From positions 62,001 through 126,000 of the forward strand of contig NZ_JABRWO010000010.1 of the NCBI RefSeq assembly GCF_013618625.1: a stretch of DNA of 64,000 nt. Reading direction: 5' to 3'. Within the stretch, counting starts at the first letter, position 1; the number at the start of each line of letters is the position of its first letter. Below the pieces are notes generated by a model, which worked only from the letters and a program-made list of their open reading frames with translations, made no database searches and had not been told where the DNA came from. The position numbers and the translations under genes were made by a program. Below are positions 32,806-40,564 of the stretch, piece after piece. Source of the stretch: Bremerella alba. GTDB lineage: Bacteria; Planctomycetota; Planctomycetia; Pirellulales; Pirellulaceae.

Positions 32806-33442
32806 CTAAGACCTCGTCATGCTGCTTTGCCAGGTCAACGCGGAGGATGCCGGCGACCAGTCGCGGAAAGTCCGAACGCTGTACGAGCCGGGCAAGACGC
32901 TGTGGATCGCTGGGCAGTTCCAACTTCTTCGCCGCATCGGTCACTTTTGCATCGGCGAACGGGTAGACCTCGCCCCAGAGCCCTTGCACTTCCCGCAAAA
33001 AGATTTCGGCTCCGACTGGTCCGACCCCTTGGAACTGTTGCAGCAGCCGTTTCTCTTGCCCCACATCATGCCTGGCTTCAGCCCGAAGCTGGCGGAGATC
33101 GCCATAGTAGCGTTTGAGAAGAAAGTCGGCCGTTTGCCCGAGCTGCGTCGAGCCCTGCTTGTCGAAGCGTTTGTAGCCGCGATCGGTGATCACCTCGACT
33201 CGCTGCTGCCAACTGGCTTCGGCCATCTTTCTGGGCGTGGTCAAATCGGCGTACTTCAACGCCGTAGTCGCTTCGACAGCCTTCTCAGCCGAAATTCGGG
33301 CACTGAGCAGCAGCGATTCGCAAAGCAGCTGAAACAGCGGAGCCGGTGCATCTCGCAGGCGAATACCGGCTTGTTGAGCGTAGGTTTCGCCGTGAGTATT
33401 GAGAATCGTCTTGGCGATTGCTTTGGGCGTAGGGTTAGTCAT
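32792..33442 (-). CDS. HhH-GPD superfamily protein, endonuclease III-like but without the catalytic lysine
   Basis: The protein is 216 residues, the usual size for an endonuclease III fold without its iron-sulfur tail. The helix-hairpin-helix motif QGVGPVGAEIFL spans about 138-149 and D164 (PFADAKV) takes the place of the conserved aspartate, but V143 replaces the lysine of bifunctional glycosylases (GVGRK). No CX6CX2CX5C cluster is present. It may be a monofunctional base-excision glycosylase or a non-catalytic DNA-binding relative. It ends beside a dapB-like relic, and starts 72 bases beyond the dapB stop on the same strand. Confidence 0.7.
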   Translation of the reverse strand: MTNPTPKAIAKTILNTHGETYAQQAGIRLRDAPAPLFQLLCESLLLSARISAEKAVEATTALKYADLTTPRKMAEASWQQRVEVITDRGYKRFDKQGSTQLGQTADFLLKRYYGDLRQLRAEARHDVGQEKRLLQQFQGVGPVGAEIFLREVQGLWGEVYPFADAKVTDAAKKLELPSDPQRLARLVQRSDFPRLVAGILRVDLAKQHDEVLAQAV

Positions 33443-33514
33443 GGGTTTTCTCCTATATGTATGAATTCATAGGAGAGCAGTGCAACGTCTATGCCAATCG
33501 CTTTTACCCGAAAA

Positions 33515-34309
33515 TTACAGCCCCAACACATCATTCATATTGTACAACCCAGGCTTCTTACCCGCAGCGAACTTGGCCGCTTGCAGTGCTCCGCTGGCGT
33601 AGCAGTCGCGGTTGCTGGCTCGCACGGTCATTTCGATCGTTTCGCCGAGCAGGCCGAAGATGATCGTGTGTTCGCCGGGATTATCGCCGGTGCGGATGGC
33701 GTGGTAGGCGATTTCGTTGTGAGGGCGGGCACCGGGGCGGCCTTCGCGGCCATGCACGTGGTTGGTGATGCCCATCTTGTAGGCGATCAGTTCCCCAAAA
33801 CGCAGGGCCGTTCCACTGGGGCTGTCTTCTTTGAAGCGATGGTGACGTTCGAGGACCTCGACGTCGGCCCCGCCTGGGATGTCCTTCAATGCTTCCGCGG
33901 CGATCTCGCAGAGCTTCATAGTCAGGTTGACCGTGGTGCTCATGCTAGGTGCCCAGACGACTGGGATTACATTGGCCGCTTCGCGGATCTTGGCCTGATG
34001 TTCTTCTTCCAGGCCGGTGGTTGCCATGACGAGAGCGGCCTTGGCATGGACGGCCCGCTCGACGGCCGCATGCGCTCCGGCTGGCACGGAGAAGTCGATG
34101 ATGGCGTCGTACTGAGCGGAAGTTTCCTCAGCCAGTCGAATGCCAAGCTCGCCGATGCCAGCGACGCTACCGGCATCTTGGCCGAACTTGGTGTGCCCGG
34201 CATGCTCGAAACAAGCCACGACATCGAGGTCGTTGTCTTCGCTGCCCAAGGCAACCAGTCGCTGCCCCATGCGGCCTGCGGCTCCGTTGATGGCGATTCG
34301 TGTGGCCAT
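33515..34309 (-). CDS. dapB: 4-hydroxy-tetrahydrodipicolinate reductase DapB
   Basis: DapB reduces hydroxytetrahydrodipicolinate with NAD(P)H in lysine and diaminopimelate synthesis. The 264-residue protein has the nucleotide-binding loop NGAAGRMGQ at 8-16, the ATTGL loop, the APSMSTTVNL segment and the catalytic ERHHRFKEDSPSGTA with H156/H157 and K160. It ends in GLYNMNDVLGL, a tail partly repeated at 32767-32805. Length is normal. The thrC gene lies upstream on the same strand but an inverted repeat and hairpin separate them. Confidence 0.97.
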   Translation of the reverse strand: MATRIAINGAAGRMGQRLVALGSEDNDLDVVACFEHAGHTKFGQDAGSVAGIGELGIRLAEETSAQYDAIIDFSVPAGAHAAVERAVHAKAALVMATTGLEEEHQAKIREAANVIPVVWAPSMSTTVNLTMKLCEIAAEALKDIPGGADVEVLERHHRFKEDSPSGTALRFGELIAYKMGITNHVHGREGRPGARPHNEIAYHAIRTGDNPGEHTIIFGLLGETIEMTVRASNRDCYASGALQAAKFAAGKKPGLYNMNDVLGL

Positions 34310-34355
34310 GACGTTCTTCTTTCGTGCGTGTTGTAAATTCGATTGAAGGGGGGCC

Positions 34356-34460
34356 TATCCTGTCTCCTCTCCCTTTGAAAGGGTGAGGGTTGGACAAGCG
34401 GGTACATAGTTCGCCCCCTCACTCTAACCCTCTCCTCCTCAGGGGAGAGGGGACAAGATA
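34356..34460. repeat. Long imperfect inverted repeat (REP/MITE-like) between thrC and dapB
   Basis: The left arm starts TATCCTGTCTCCTCTCCC and the right arm ends GGGGAGAGGGGACAAGATA; the arms pair over most of about 35 bases with a central AACCCTC/GAGGGTT block also matching. Sequences of this C/T-rich palindromic kind recur between genes in many bacteria. Copy number cannot be judged from one window. Confidence 0.55.
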
Positions 34461-34471
34461 AAGAGTAAGAC

Positions 34472-34495
34472 CATGCCCACGCAGACGTGGGCATG
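34472..34495. terminator. Perfect hairpin 23 bases after the thrC stop
   Basis: CATGCCCACG at 34472-34481 pairs with CGTGGGCATG at 34486-34495 across a 4-base loop. It lies just downstream of thrC on the minus strand. There is no T tract, so it is either an unusual terminator or a repeated intergenic palindrome. Confidence 0.5.
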
Positions 34496-34518
34496 ACACC
34501 TGAGATCGTTTGATTTGC

Positions 34519-35919
34519 TTAACCGTACAACTGAATTGCCTGAACGATGTCGTCCATGTCGTTCTTCACGGCGACGGCCCGGTTGGCGAAGGTGGCTCGT
34601 TTGACGCCGCGGCTGCCGAGGACGTCGTTGAACGTTTCCTGATCGGTCGTGTGGTAGGCGACTGTCGCGTTAGGATCTTTCAGTAGGTGGCCGGTCAAGA
34701 TGCAGACGACACGATCGCTGGGGGCGATGATCCCTTGCTCGCGAAGGATCTTCGCGCCGGCCACGCTCGCGGCACTGGCCGGTTCGCAGCCCATGCCGCC
34801 GCCACCGACTTGGCTCTTGGCGTCCATGATCTCTTGATCGGAAACCTGCCGTACGACGCCGTCGCAGTCGTTCAATGCCCTCAGGCACTTATGCAAGTTG
34901 ACGGGACGGTTGATTTCGATGGCGCTGGCCAAGGTCGAAGCTTTACGCTGTTCCTCGTCCATCTTCTTGTAGTAGTCGCCGATAGTCTCGCGCGGGAAAT
35001 AGCCGTCGTTCCAGCGAACATCGTGATTGTTGTAAAGCTGATCGAGCGTATCGGCTCCGCTGGCGTTGATGACGGCCAGGCGAGGGATTCGGCTGATGAG
35101 GCCCAGATCTTTAAGCTCGACAAAGGCCTTGCCGAAGGCGCTGCTGTTGCCGAGGTTGCCGCCGGGGACAACGATCCAATCGGGTGGTTCCCACTGCAGA
35201 GCTTCCAGCACGCGGAACATGACCGACTTCTGACCTTCCAGGCGGAAGGGGTTCACGCTGTTGACCAGATAAATGCCCATGTCCTTGCTGACTTCTTTCA
35301 CGCGGGCCATCGCGTCGTCGAAGTCGCCGGCGATTTGCAGGGTGAGTGCGCCATAGTCGAGTGCCTGGGAAAGCTTGCCGTACGAGATCTTCCCGGTGCC
35401 GATGAAGATGACGGCTTTCATCAAGCGGGTCACGCTGCAGTACATGGCCAGCGAGGCACTCGTGTTGCCGGTCGAAGCACAAGCGGCACGCTTGGCGCCC
35501 ACCATCCGAGCATGCGTGAATGCGGCGGTCATGCCGTTATCTTTGAAGCTACCGCTGGGGTTCATCCCTTCGTATTGCAGATGCAGTTTGCCGGCATCGA
35601 GCCCAACGAACTTGCCGACGTGGTCGGTCTGCTGGAGAAGCGTCTGACCTTCGCCCAGAGTCACGATTTGTTCATCCGTGGCGTATGGGAACAACGAACG
35701 GAAACGCCAGACCCCACTAAAGTTGAGCGGATTGGTACGCTTGGCCCAGTTCGCTTCGATGTCTTTCCAGGTTTTAGGGGGGGCGCAGCGATCCCAGTCG
35801 TAGGCGATGTCTAAGAGATCGCCGCACTTGGGACAAGCCACGAGAACTTGGGACAAATCGTACGTTTGGCCGCACTCGGGCGAGATGCAGCGTTGAAAGG
35901 CAGCAGGGGTCGTGGTCAC
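34519..35919 (-). CDS. thrC: Threonine synthase ThrC with N-terminal zinc ribbon
   Basis: The enzyme makes threonine from O-phosphohomoserine using PLP. The 466-residue protein begins with a zinc-ribbon of four cysteines (C11, C16, C29, C32), then the catalytic domain with the PLP lysine K126 in [11 protein letters not shown], the [13 protein letters not shown] phosphate region and the [15 protein letters not shown] glycine loop. The zinc ribbon is common in the archaeal/actinobacterial/planctomycete branch. It precedes dapB on the same strand; both belong to the aspartate pathway. Confidence 0.95.
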   Translation of the reverse strand: MTTTPAAFQRCISPECGQTYDLSQVLVACPKCGDLLDIAYDWDRCAPPKTWKDIEANWAKRTNPLNFSGVWRFRSLFPYATDEQIVTLGEGQTLLQQTDHVGKFVGLDAGKLHLQYEGMNPSGSFKDNGMTAAFTHARMVGAKRAACASTGNTSASLAMYCSVTRLMKAVIFIGTGKISYGKLSQALDYGALTLQIAGDFDDAMARVKEVSKDMGIYLVNSVNPFRLEGQKSVMFRVLEALQWEPPDWIVVPGGNLGNSSAFGKAFVELKDLGLISRIPRLAVINASGADTLDQLYNNHDVRWNDGYFPRETIGDYYKKMDEEQRKASTLASAIEINRPVNLHKCLRALNDCDGVVRQVSDQEIMDAKSQVGGGGMGCEPASAASVAGAKILREQGIIAPSDRVVCILTGHLLKDPNATVAYHTTDQETFNDVLGSRGVKRATFANRAVAVKNDMDDIVQAIQLYG

Positions 35920-36638
35920 GCTTTGAATTGCTTGTTGTCAAAGGGTTTGGGGGATCACGGGAGACGCGTCGCCGCGCCGCAGTTTGCCCGAATTGGTGGT
36001 GCTCCCTTAAGTTTAGAACACGGTAGCGATTCTACGGGATGAGAGTGTCATTAGAAAAGAACGGTTCGGGGGGAAATAGCCGCAAAGCAACCCTTGGGAG
36101 AGCATTTAGTTCGCGACGATAGGTCCAATCGGGGTGATCCTGTGCGTAAATTGGAAGAAAAATAACCGAAAGCCTGCGCAGAATGCCAACTGCTTAGAGT
36201 GAAGCGATGATTAACGATCCACGGCAAGGGGACCCGGTGAAGGGTGGTGATGCCTCTGACGGCGCGAGCGTAACTCGGGAGATTAGCTTAAAAAAGGGCG
36301 ATTCATGCGAGGAATGTAGACACAATGCTTCACAAACGCCGCAACCGACTATCGCCATTGGAAATAGCTTAGACGACCGTAAACAACGTTAGATATAGCA
36401 TGTCAGACGTACTTCAAGACTGAAATCTTGTGATCCGGGCACGATTCTCTATGAGGCCTTCTTTTGGAGGGTGCGTTTTGCGATTCTTGTGATTGGTCAA
36501 GCAGTCTGAGGACAGTACCTAGCCTGGAAATTGCTTGGGATTTGTTTGACCATTTCCTGACAGGATCGGTAAACTGGAAATTCTCCCCATTACTAAGGCA
36601 ATTTTGGCAATGATGGGTCCCGTATCGCGAGGTATGTC
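35920..36638. other. Long intergenic region without a supported gene
   Basis: A 719-base gap separates divergent thrC and the dksA-like gene. A 61-codon frame at 36207-36392 has a CEEC pair but neither a binding site nor a recognisable product. No tRNA cloverleaf, terminator or riboswitch is clear; promoters for both neighbours are expected here. Confidence 0.35.
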
Positions 36639-37049
36639 ATGGGAAGTACACGCAGTAGCCAAGGGGCTTACTCCAAGAGTGAGGCCCAGCCGTATCTAGA
36701 GAAACTGAAGCTATTGCGATCTCGCATGCTCGGCGATACGAACTATCTGGCGGATTCCGCTCTGAAACGGACCCGCAGCGAAGCTGCCGGTGACCTCTCG
36801 AAGATGCCGATCCATATGGCCGACATTGGGTCGGACAATTACGAGCAGGAATTCTCTTTGAATCTCCTGGCGGCCGAGCAGGTGACCTTGGCAGAGATTG
36901 ATTCTGCCCTGGCCAGAATTGAATCAGGCGAGTATGGTGCTTGCGTCGAGTGTGGACAACGCATCAAGAAGTCGCGACTCAATGCCATCCCCTTCACCCA
37001 CTACTGTATCGACTGTGCCAGCGAGCGAGACCAAGAAAGCCGTGGATAG
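36639..37049 (+). CDS. DksA/TraR-family zinc-finger protein
   Basis: The 136-residue protein has an N-terminal helical coiled-coil part (about 15-95) and a C4 zinc finger with C102/C105 (CVECG) and C123/C126 (CIDC), the TraR/DksA layout. Such proteins enter the RNA polymerase secondary channel and adjust promoter choice, often with ppGpp. The DxxDxA tip of E. coli DksA is not obvious, so regulatory activity may differ. It overlaps the start of lspA, so the two are probably coupled. Confidence 0.85.
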   Translation: MGSTRSSQGAYSKSEAQPYLEKLKLLRSRMLGDTNYLADSALKRTRSEAAGDLSKMPIHMADIGSDNYEQEFSLNLLAAEQVTLAEIDSALARIESGEYGACVECGQRIKKSRLNAIPFTHYCIDCASERDQESRG

Positions 37050-37584
37050 CCAAGGTGCTGTTCCCGTTAGCCGTTACGTTCTATTCCTGACACTGGCCAT
37101 CGCAGGGTGCGTGATCGACTTGTGGAGCAAGTCGGCTGTGTTTGCCTGGTTGGGCATGCCAGGACAAAACCGCTTCTACTGGCTTATCGAGCCGTACATT
37201 GGCTTTCAAACCTCGCTCAATGAAGGTGCGCTGTTTGGCCTGGGGCAAGGGTATACCTCGGTTTTTGCCATGTTTTCTGTCGTTGCTGCGTTGGGAATTC
37301 TGTTCTGGCTATTTGTTGCCAAAGCGGCCCATGATGTGATTCTGACGACAGCACTGGGGCTGATCACCGGTGGTATCTTTGGAAACCTGTACGATCGTCT
37401 GGGCATTTGGGGACAGCCGGCAGTGCGCGACTTCATTCTCTTTCGGTACAACGAACAGTATGTTTGGCCGAACTTCAATATCGCCGATGCCTTGTTGGTC
37501 TGCGGCGCAATCTTGATGCTCTGGCACTCTGTATTCGTTGCCAATGCATCAGTCAGCGATGATGCGTCGGGTGACGCGTCGTAG
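37042..37584 (+). CDS. lspA: Lipoprotein signal peptidase LspA
   Basis: LspA cleaves the signal peptide of prolipoproteins in the membrane. The protein has four hydrophobic spans, the LNEGALFGLGQG segment and the two catalytic aspartate regions, GNLYDRLGIWG and FNIADALLVCG. GTG 37042 gives 180 residues and overlaps the dksA-like gene by 8 bases; ATG 36982 would add 20 residues, with a 68-base overlap and AAGAAG 10 bases ahead. Both are possible, and I prefer the shorter because the first membrane span then starts near residue 12. Several lipoproteins in this window are likely substrates. Confidence 0.85.
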   Translation: MDSQGAVPVSRYVLFLTLAIAGCVIDLWSKSAVFAWLGMPGQNRFYWLIEPYIGFQTSLNEGALFGLGQGYTSVFAMFSVVAALGILFWLFVAKAAHDVILTTALGLITGGIFGNLYDRLGIWGQPAVRDFILFRYNEQYVWPNFNIADALLVCGAILMLWHSVFVANASVSDDASGDAS

Positions 37585-38115
37585 CGGCCTAAGCCGGCTC
37601 ACGGTTGGATCGCTTTCTATTGCGACTAGGTTGTCCGGGCTTCTCTGGCAGCACTTCACTTGAAGCTTGTGCGGATTAAACCGTTGCACAATGCGGATGA
37701 ACTCGCCTTTGACAGGACTCTAGGGGAGACTAGTTGTCATTAGTGCAGAAGTGGTCATAAACTACTTTTGAAAATCTCCCTTTTATCTGTACTTTTCGGT
37801 TGAAACCCCCATGATTTGGGTGTATCTTTGGTTTTTACCGCATGTGGGGTGTAAGTAATAAGATTGGTGAAGTGATTGAATTTGCATTTTGAGCTTGTTC
37901 TAGCTTTCGCGGATGTACATTTCTTCACCAGTCTGATCCGTCTCATTTGAGTTGCTTTTAGGAAAGGTAAACTCAGAGCACGTCGCGCCGCGCTAGTTCG
38001 TTGGATATCGGGGAAATTTACGACGCATCGCGTAGGCTTCGAGCAAATTTGATCGGAGTAGTGCTTCACAATGCGTCCCAACTAAAGTCGTTCCATCTTT
38101 CAAGAGGGCAGTGGA
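37585..38115. other. AT-rich intergenic region upstream of the Rrf2 gene
   Basis: The stretch about 37740-37960 is clearly richer in A/T than its surroundings. Minus-strand frames there are open for about 100 codons but give unconvincing products (basic, no motif). No known RNA or terminator is evident. Confidence 0.35.
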
Positions 38116-38628
38116 ATGAAACTATCGCGAACCGTCGCCTATGCTTTGCAGGCGACCATGCAATTAGCCGTATCAGATTCGGACACGCCAGTTCCTTGCA
38201 GTCAAATTGCTTCTAAAGGGGATATGCCGGAGCGATTTTTGCTTCAAGTCCTCCGCAGTTTGGTTAATCACGGGGTGTTACGCAGCACGCGTGGTGTCGA
38301 TGGGGGGTACATGCTGATTCGATCTCCTGGCGAGATTTCGCTACTCGATGTCATCGAGGCGATTGAGGGCCCGTTGGATTCGAAACTGCCGTTACCTGCC
38401 GACCCAGAAGACTACACGCAGCAGAACCTGCAACAAGCGTTGCAGGATGTCACCGCGACAGCCCGTAAGCAGTTGACATCGATCAAGATCGCTCAACTAA
38501 TCCAGGCCCCCACGCTTGAATCGATTGACGTAGGTACTACCGATGACGAATTGCCGCTCACACCGACCGGCCCAGAATCGCTCAGCGGAGGAGTACCCCA
38601 AGCAGCGGCGCGAGTCCATTCGGCTTGA
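38116..38628 (+). CDS. Rrf2-family transcriptional regulator without cysteine cluster
   Basis: The 170-residue protein begins MKLSRTVAYALQATMQLA and has the winged-helix recognition segment CSQIASKGDMPERFLLQVLRSLVNHGVLRSTRGVDGGYML (about 28-70), the Rrf2/IscR DNA-binding fold. The three cysteines that hold an iron-sulfur cluster in IscR and NsrR are missing, so it should sense by another ligand or act constitutively. The C-terminal 45 residues look disordered. GAGGG at 38103-38107 precedes the start. The next gene is hisN-like, 85 bases on, but a link is not shown. Confidence 0.85.
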   Translation: MKLSRTVAYALQATMQLAVSDSDTPVPCSQIASKGDMPERFLLQVLRSLVNHGVLRSTRGVDGGYMLIRSPGEISLLDVIEAIEGPLDSKLPLPADPEDYTQQNLQQALQDVTATARKQLTSIKIAQLIQAPTLESIDVGTTDDELPLTPTGPESLSGGVPQAAARVHSA

Positions 38629-38713
38629 AGCCGTGCATGAGTGGTCGATGGATATTAACGTTCGGTGAAGCCGTTTCGGGGGCTTGTTCCCCACGTAATG
38701 CCGTTCTATTCTC

Positions 38714-39532
38714 ATGTCCATGAACAACTCACAAAGCGATCTCGAAAAGCGTTTGGAAACAGCACGTCGTCTGGCTCGTCTGGCCGGGAAAAGCACGTTG
38801 GAGCACTTCCAGCGTGCGGATCTTACTTATGAAAAGAAGGAAGATTCCTCCCCGGTCACCGTAGCCGACGAAAATGCCGAAAAGATTATTCGCCAAGGGC
38901 TTGCCGAAGAGTTTCCCGACGATGGCATCATCGGTGAAGAGTTCGGCAGCCAGGAAGGCTCGACTGGATTCAACTGGATTGTCGATCCTATCGACGGTAC
39001 CAAGGCGTTCATCGCCGGCGTGCCTCTTTTTGGAACCATGATTGGTATTGAAAAGGATGGAAAATCCCGCATCGGGGTGGTTTATATTCCTGGGCTGGAC
39101 GAAATGATCTCGGCTGCCGAAGGTCAGGGGGCCTGGTACGAGCGACCCAATCACGACCCGGTCCGTGCCCAGGTCAACAAGACCGCGAAGCTGGCTGATG
39201 GGATCATGGTGACCAGCCAGGTGAGCACATTCAACAAGCGTAACGCCACGCAAAGCTTCCTCGAGCTTGAGGAAAGGTCTTTCGTAACCAGAACTTGGGG
39301 CGATTGCTACGGTTATATGCTCGTCGCCACCGGGCGTGCCGTGTGCATGATCGACCCGATGATGAGCATCTGGGATGCAGCGGCCCTGCAGCCCATAATG
39401 GAAGAAGCTGGCGGGACATTCACCAGTTGGACCGGCGAATCGACCATCTACAGCGGCGACGGGATTGGGACCAACGGCATGGTGCTCGAGGAAATCCTGG
39501 AAGTTTGCCGCAAGTATCCGATGCCGGAATAG
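38714..39532 (+). CDS. Inositol-monophosphatase-family phosphatase, histidinol-phosphatase (HisN)-like
   Basis: The protein (272 residues) has the metal-binding residues E75/E76 (IIGEEFG), D91 and D94 (WIVDPIDGTKAFI) and D221 (MSIWDAAAL), the full IMPase motif set. The TKAFI and RTWGDCYGYMLVATGRA segments match the HisN branch, which dephosphorylates histidinol phosphate, more closely than inositol phosphatases. No other his gene is in the window. It is followed by rpmB on the same strand with a 100-base gap. Confidence 0.8.
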   Translation: MSMNNSQSDLEKRLETARRLARLAGKSTLEHFQRADLTYEKKEDSSPVTVADENAEKIIRQGLAEEFPDDGIIGEEFGSQEGSTGFNWIVDPIDGTKAFIAGVPLFGTMIGIEKDGKSRIGVVYIPGLDEMISAAEGQGAWYERPNHDPVRAQVNKTAKLADGIMVTSQVSTFNKRNATQSFLELEERSFVTRTWGDCYGYMLVATGRAVCMIDPMMSIWDAAALQPIMEEAGGTFTSWTGESTIYSGDGIGTNGMVLEEILEVCRKYPMPE

Positions 39533-39632
39533 CTCGGCTCAATTTTCTCTGCACCTTGCGGGCCAGAACACATCTCGGTAAGATGGTCTGTTTCGTATCA
39601 AGCAATGGACGACCGTCTAGGAGTCGCTGGCA

Positions 39633-39908
39633 ATGGCCAACGTGTGTGAAATTTGTGGCAAGGGCCACAGCATGGGCAACAAAGTTACCCTCCGTGGTAA
39701 GGCGAAGTACCTGGGCGGTGTTGGTACCAAAATCACTGGCATCACGCGTCGTAAGTTCAAGCCGAACTTGCAGACTGCTAAGGCTGTGATGCCCGATGGC
39801 GAACACAAGAAGCTGAAGGTTTGCACACAATGCATCCGCAGCGGTTATGTGAAGAAGGTTGTGCGTCACCGCCCCTTCAAGCTGCCTTCGGAAGAACGCG
39901 GTCGCTAA
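39633..39908 (+). CDS. rpmB: 50S ribosomal protein L28
   Basis: The 91-residue protein is typical L28: MANVCEICGKGHSMGNKV..., a basic middle (RRKFKPNL) and LKVCTQCIRSGYVKKV. It is the zinc-binding (C+) form with C5/C8 and C64/C67. It belongs to the large ribosomal subunit. The gene stands alone between hisN-like and gatC. Confidence 0.97.
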   Translation: MANVCEICGKGHSMGNKVTLRGKAKYLGGVGTKITGITRRKFKPNLQTAKAVMPDGEHKKLKVCTQCIRSGYVKKVVRHRPFKLPSEERGR

Positions 39909-40026
39909 TTGGTAGTTCGCACTGCCAACCTGAATGGCAGTGGTTCCCTGCATCTGGTCTCATCGCCCCTGGGCGGAGATGGCTAGGATTAGGGGTTCTT
40001 TCGAGAACTAACTCCGGAGAAGTTCG

Positions 40027-40320
40027 ATGTCCTCGCTGACCCGAGAAGAAGTCGAAAAGGTTTCGCTGCTGGCGCGTTTGCGTTTGTCGGAGGAAGAGCT
40101 CTCGACCATGACCGAGCAGATGAGTCAGATCGTCAGCTACGTCGAGCTTCTGGAAGAGGTCAATACCGACGATGTCGAGCCGATGGCTCACGCCGTCGAA
40201 CAGACGAATATCTTCGCTGAAGACGCCGTGCACCAGTCGCTACCACGCGACGCTGCCCTGGCCAACGCCCCGAAGCGGGACGACGAGTGCTTCCGCGTTC
40301 CGGCCGTTTTAGGCGACTAG
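40027..40320 (+). CDS. gatC: Asp-tRNA(Asn)/Glu-tRNA(Gln) amidotransferase subunit C
   Basis: GatC wraps around the GatA/GatB interface and is needed for a stable complex. The 97-residue protein has the family pattern LTREEVEKVSLLARLRLSEEEL, the VEPMAHAVE loop and the C-terminal DECFRVPAVL. GGAG lies just ahead of ATG 40027. gatA follows after 244 bases and gatB after that, so the genome makes Gln-tRNA and/or Asn-tRNA by transamidation. Confidence 0.95.
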   Translation: MSSLTREEVEKVSLLARLRLSEEELSTMTEQMSQIVSYVELLEEVNTDDVEPMAHAVEQTNIFAEDAVHQSLPRDAALANAPKRDDECFRVPAVLGD

Positions 40321-40564
40321 ACTACACTGTCTATATTATGACCCTCGATATCGGTGTGCACCACGGTGCTGCGTCTGATCGAATGGGTCACCTTCTTGCT
40401 AGTTCTCGCTCCAACTTCTCGGCTTGAATGCCGTTTCGACGACTAGTCAACTGCGGCCAATTCCGCCATCATAGGCATTGAATTTAGTTTCCTTCGCTGA
40501 AACTCAATGATCGCCCAAATCGGCTTGTCCGCATCACTGACGGAAAGAAAAGGCAAAACGCACG

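Noticed and set aside
34687-35814. 375-codon plus-strand frame
   Set aside because: Antisense of thrC, which has the full zinc ribbon and PLP lysine.
36207-36392. 61-codon frame between thrC and the dksA-like gene
   Set aside because: No binding site, no family, and low-complexity polar sequence; treated as intergenic.
37755-38081. 108-codon minus-strand frame
   Set aside because: Basic product without motif in an AT-rich gap; no start context.
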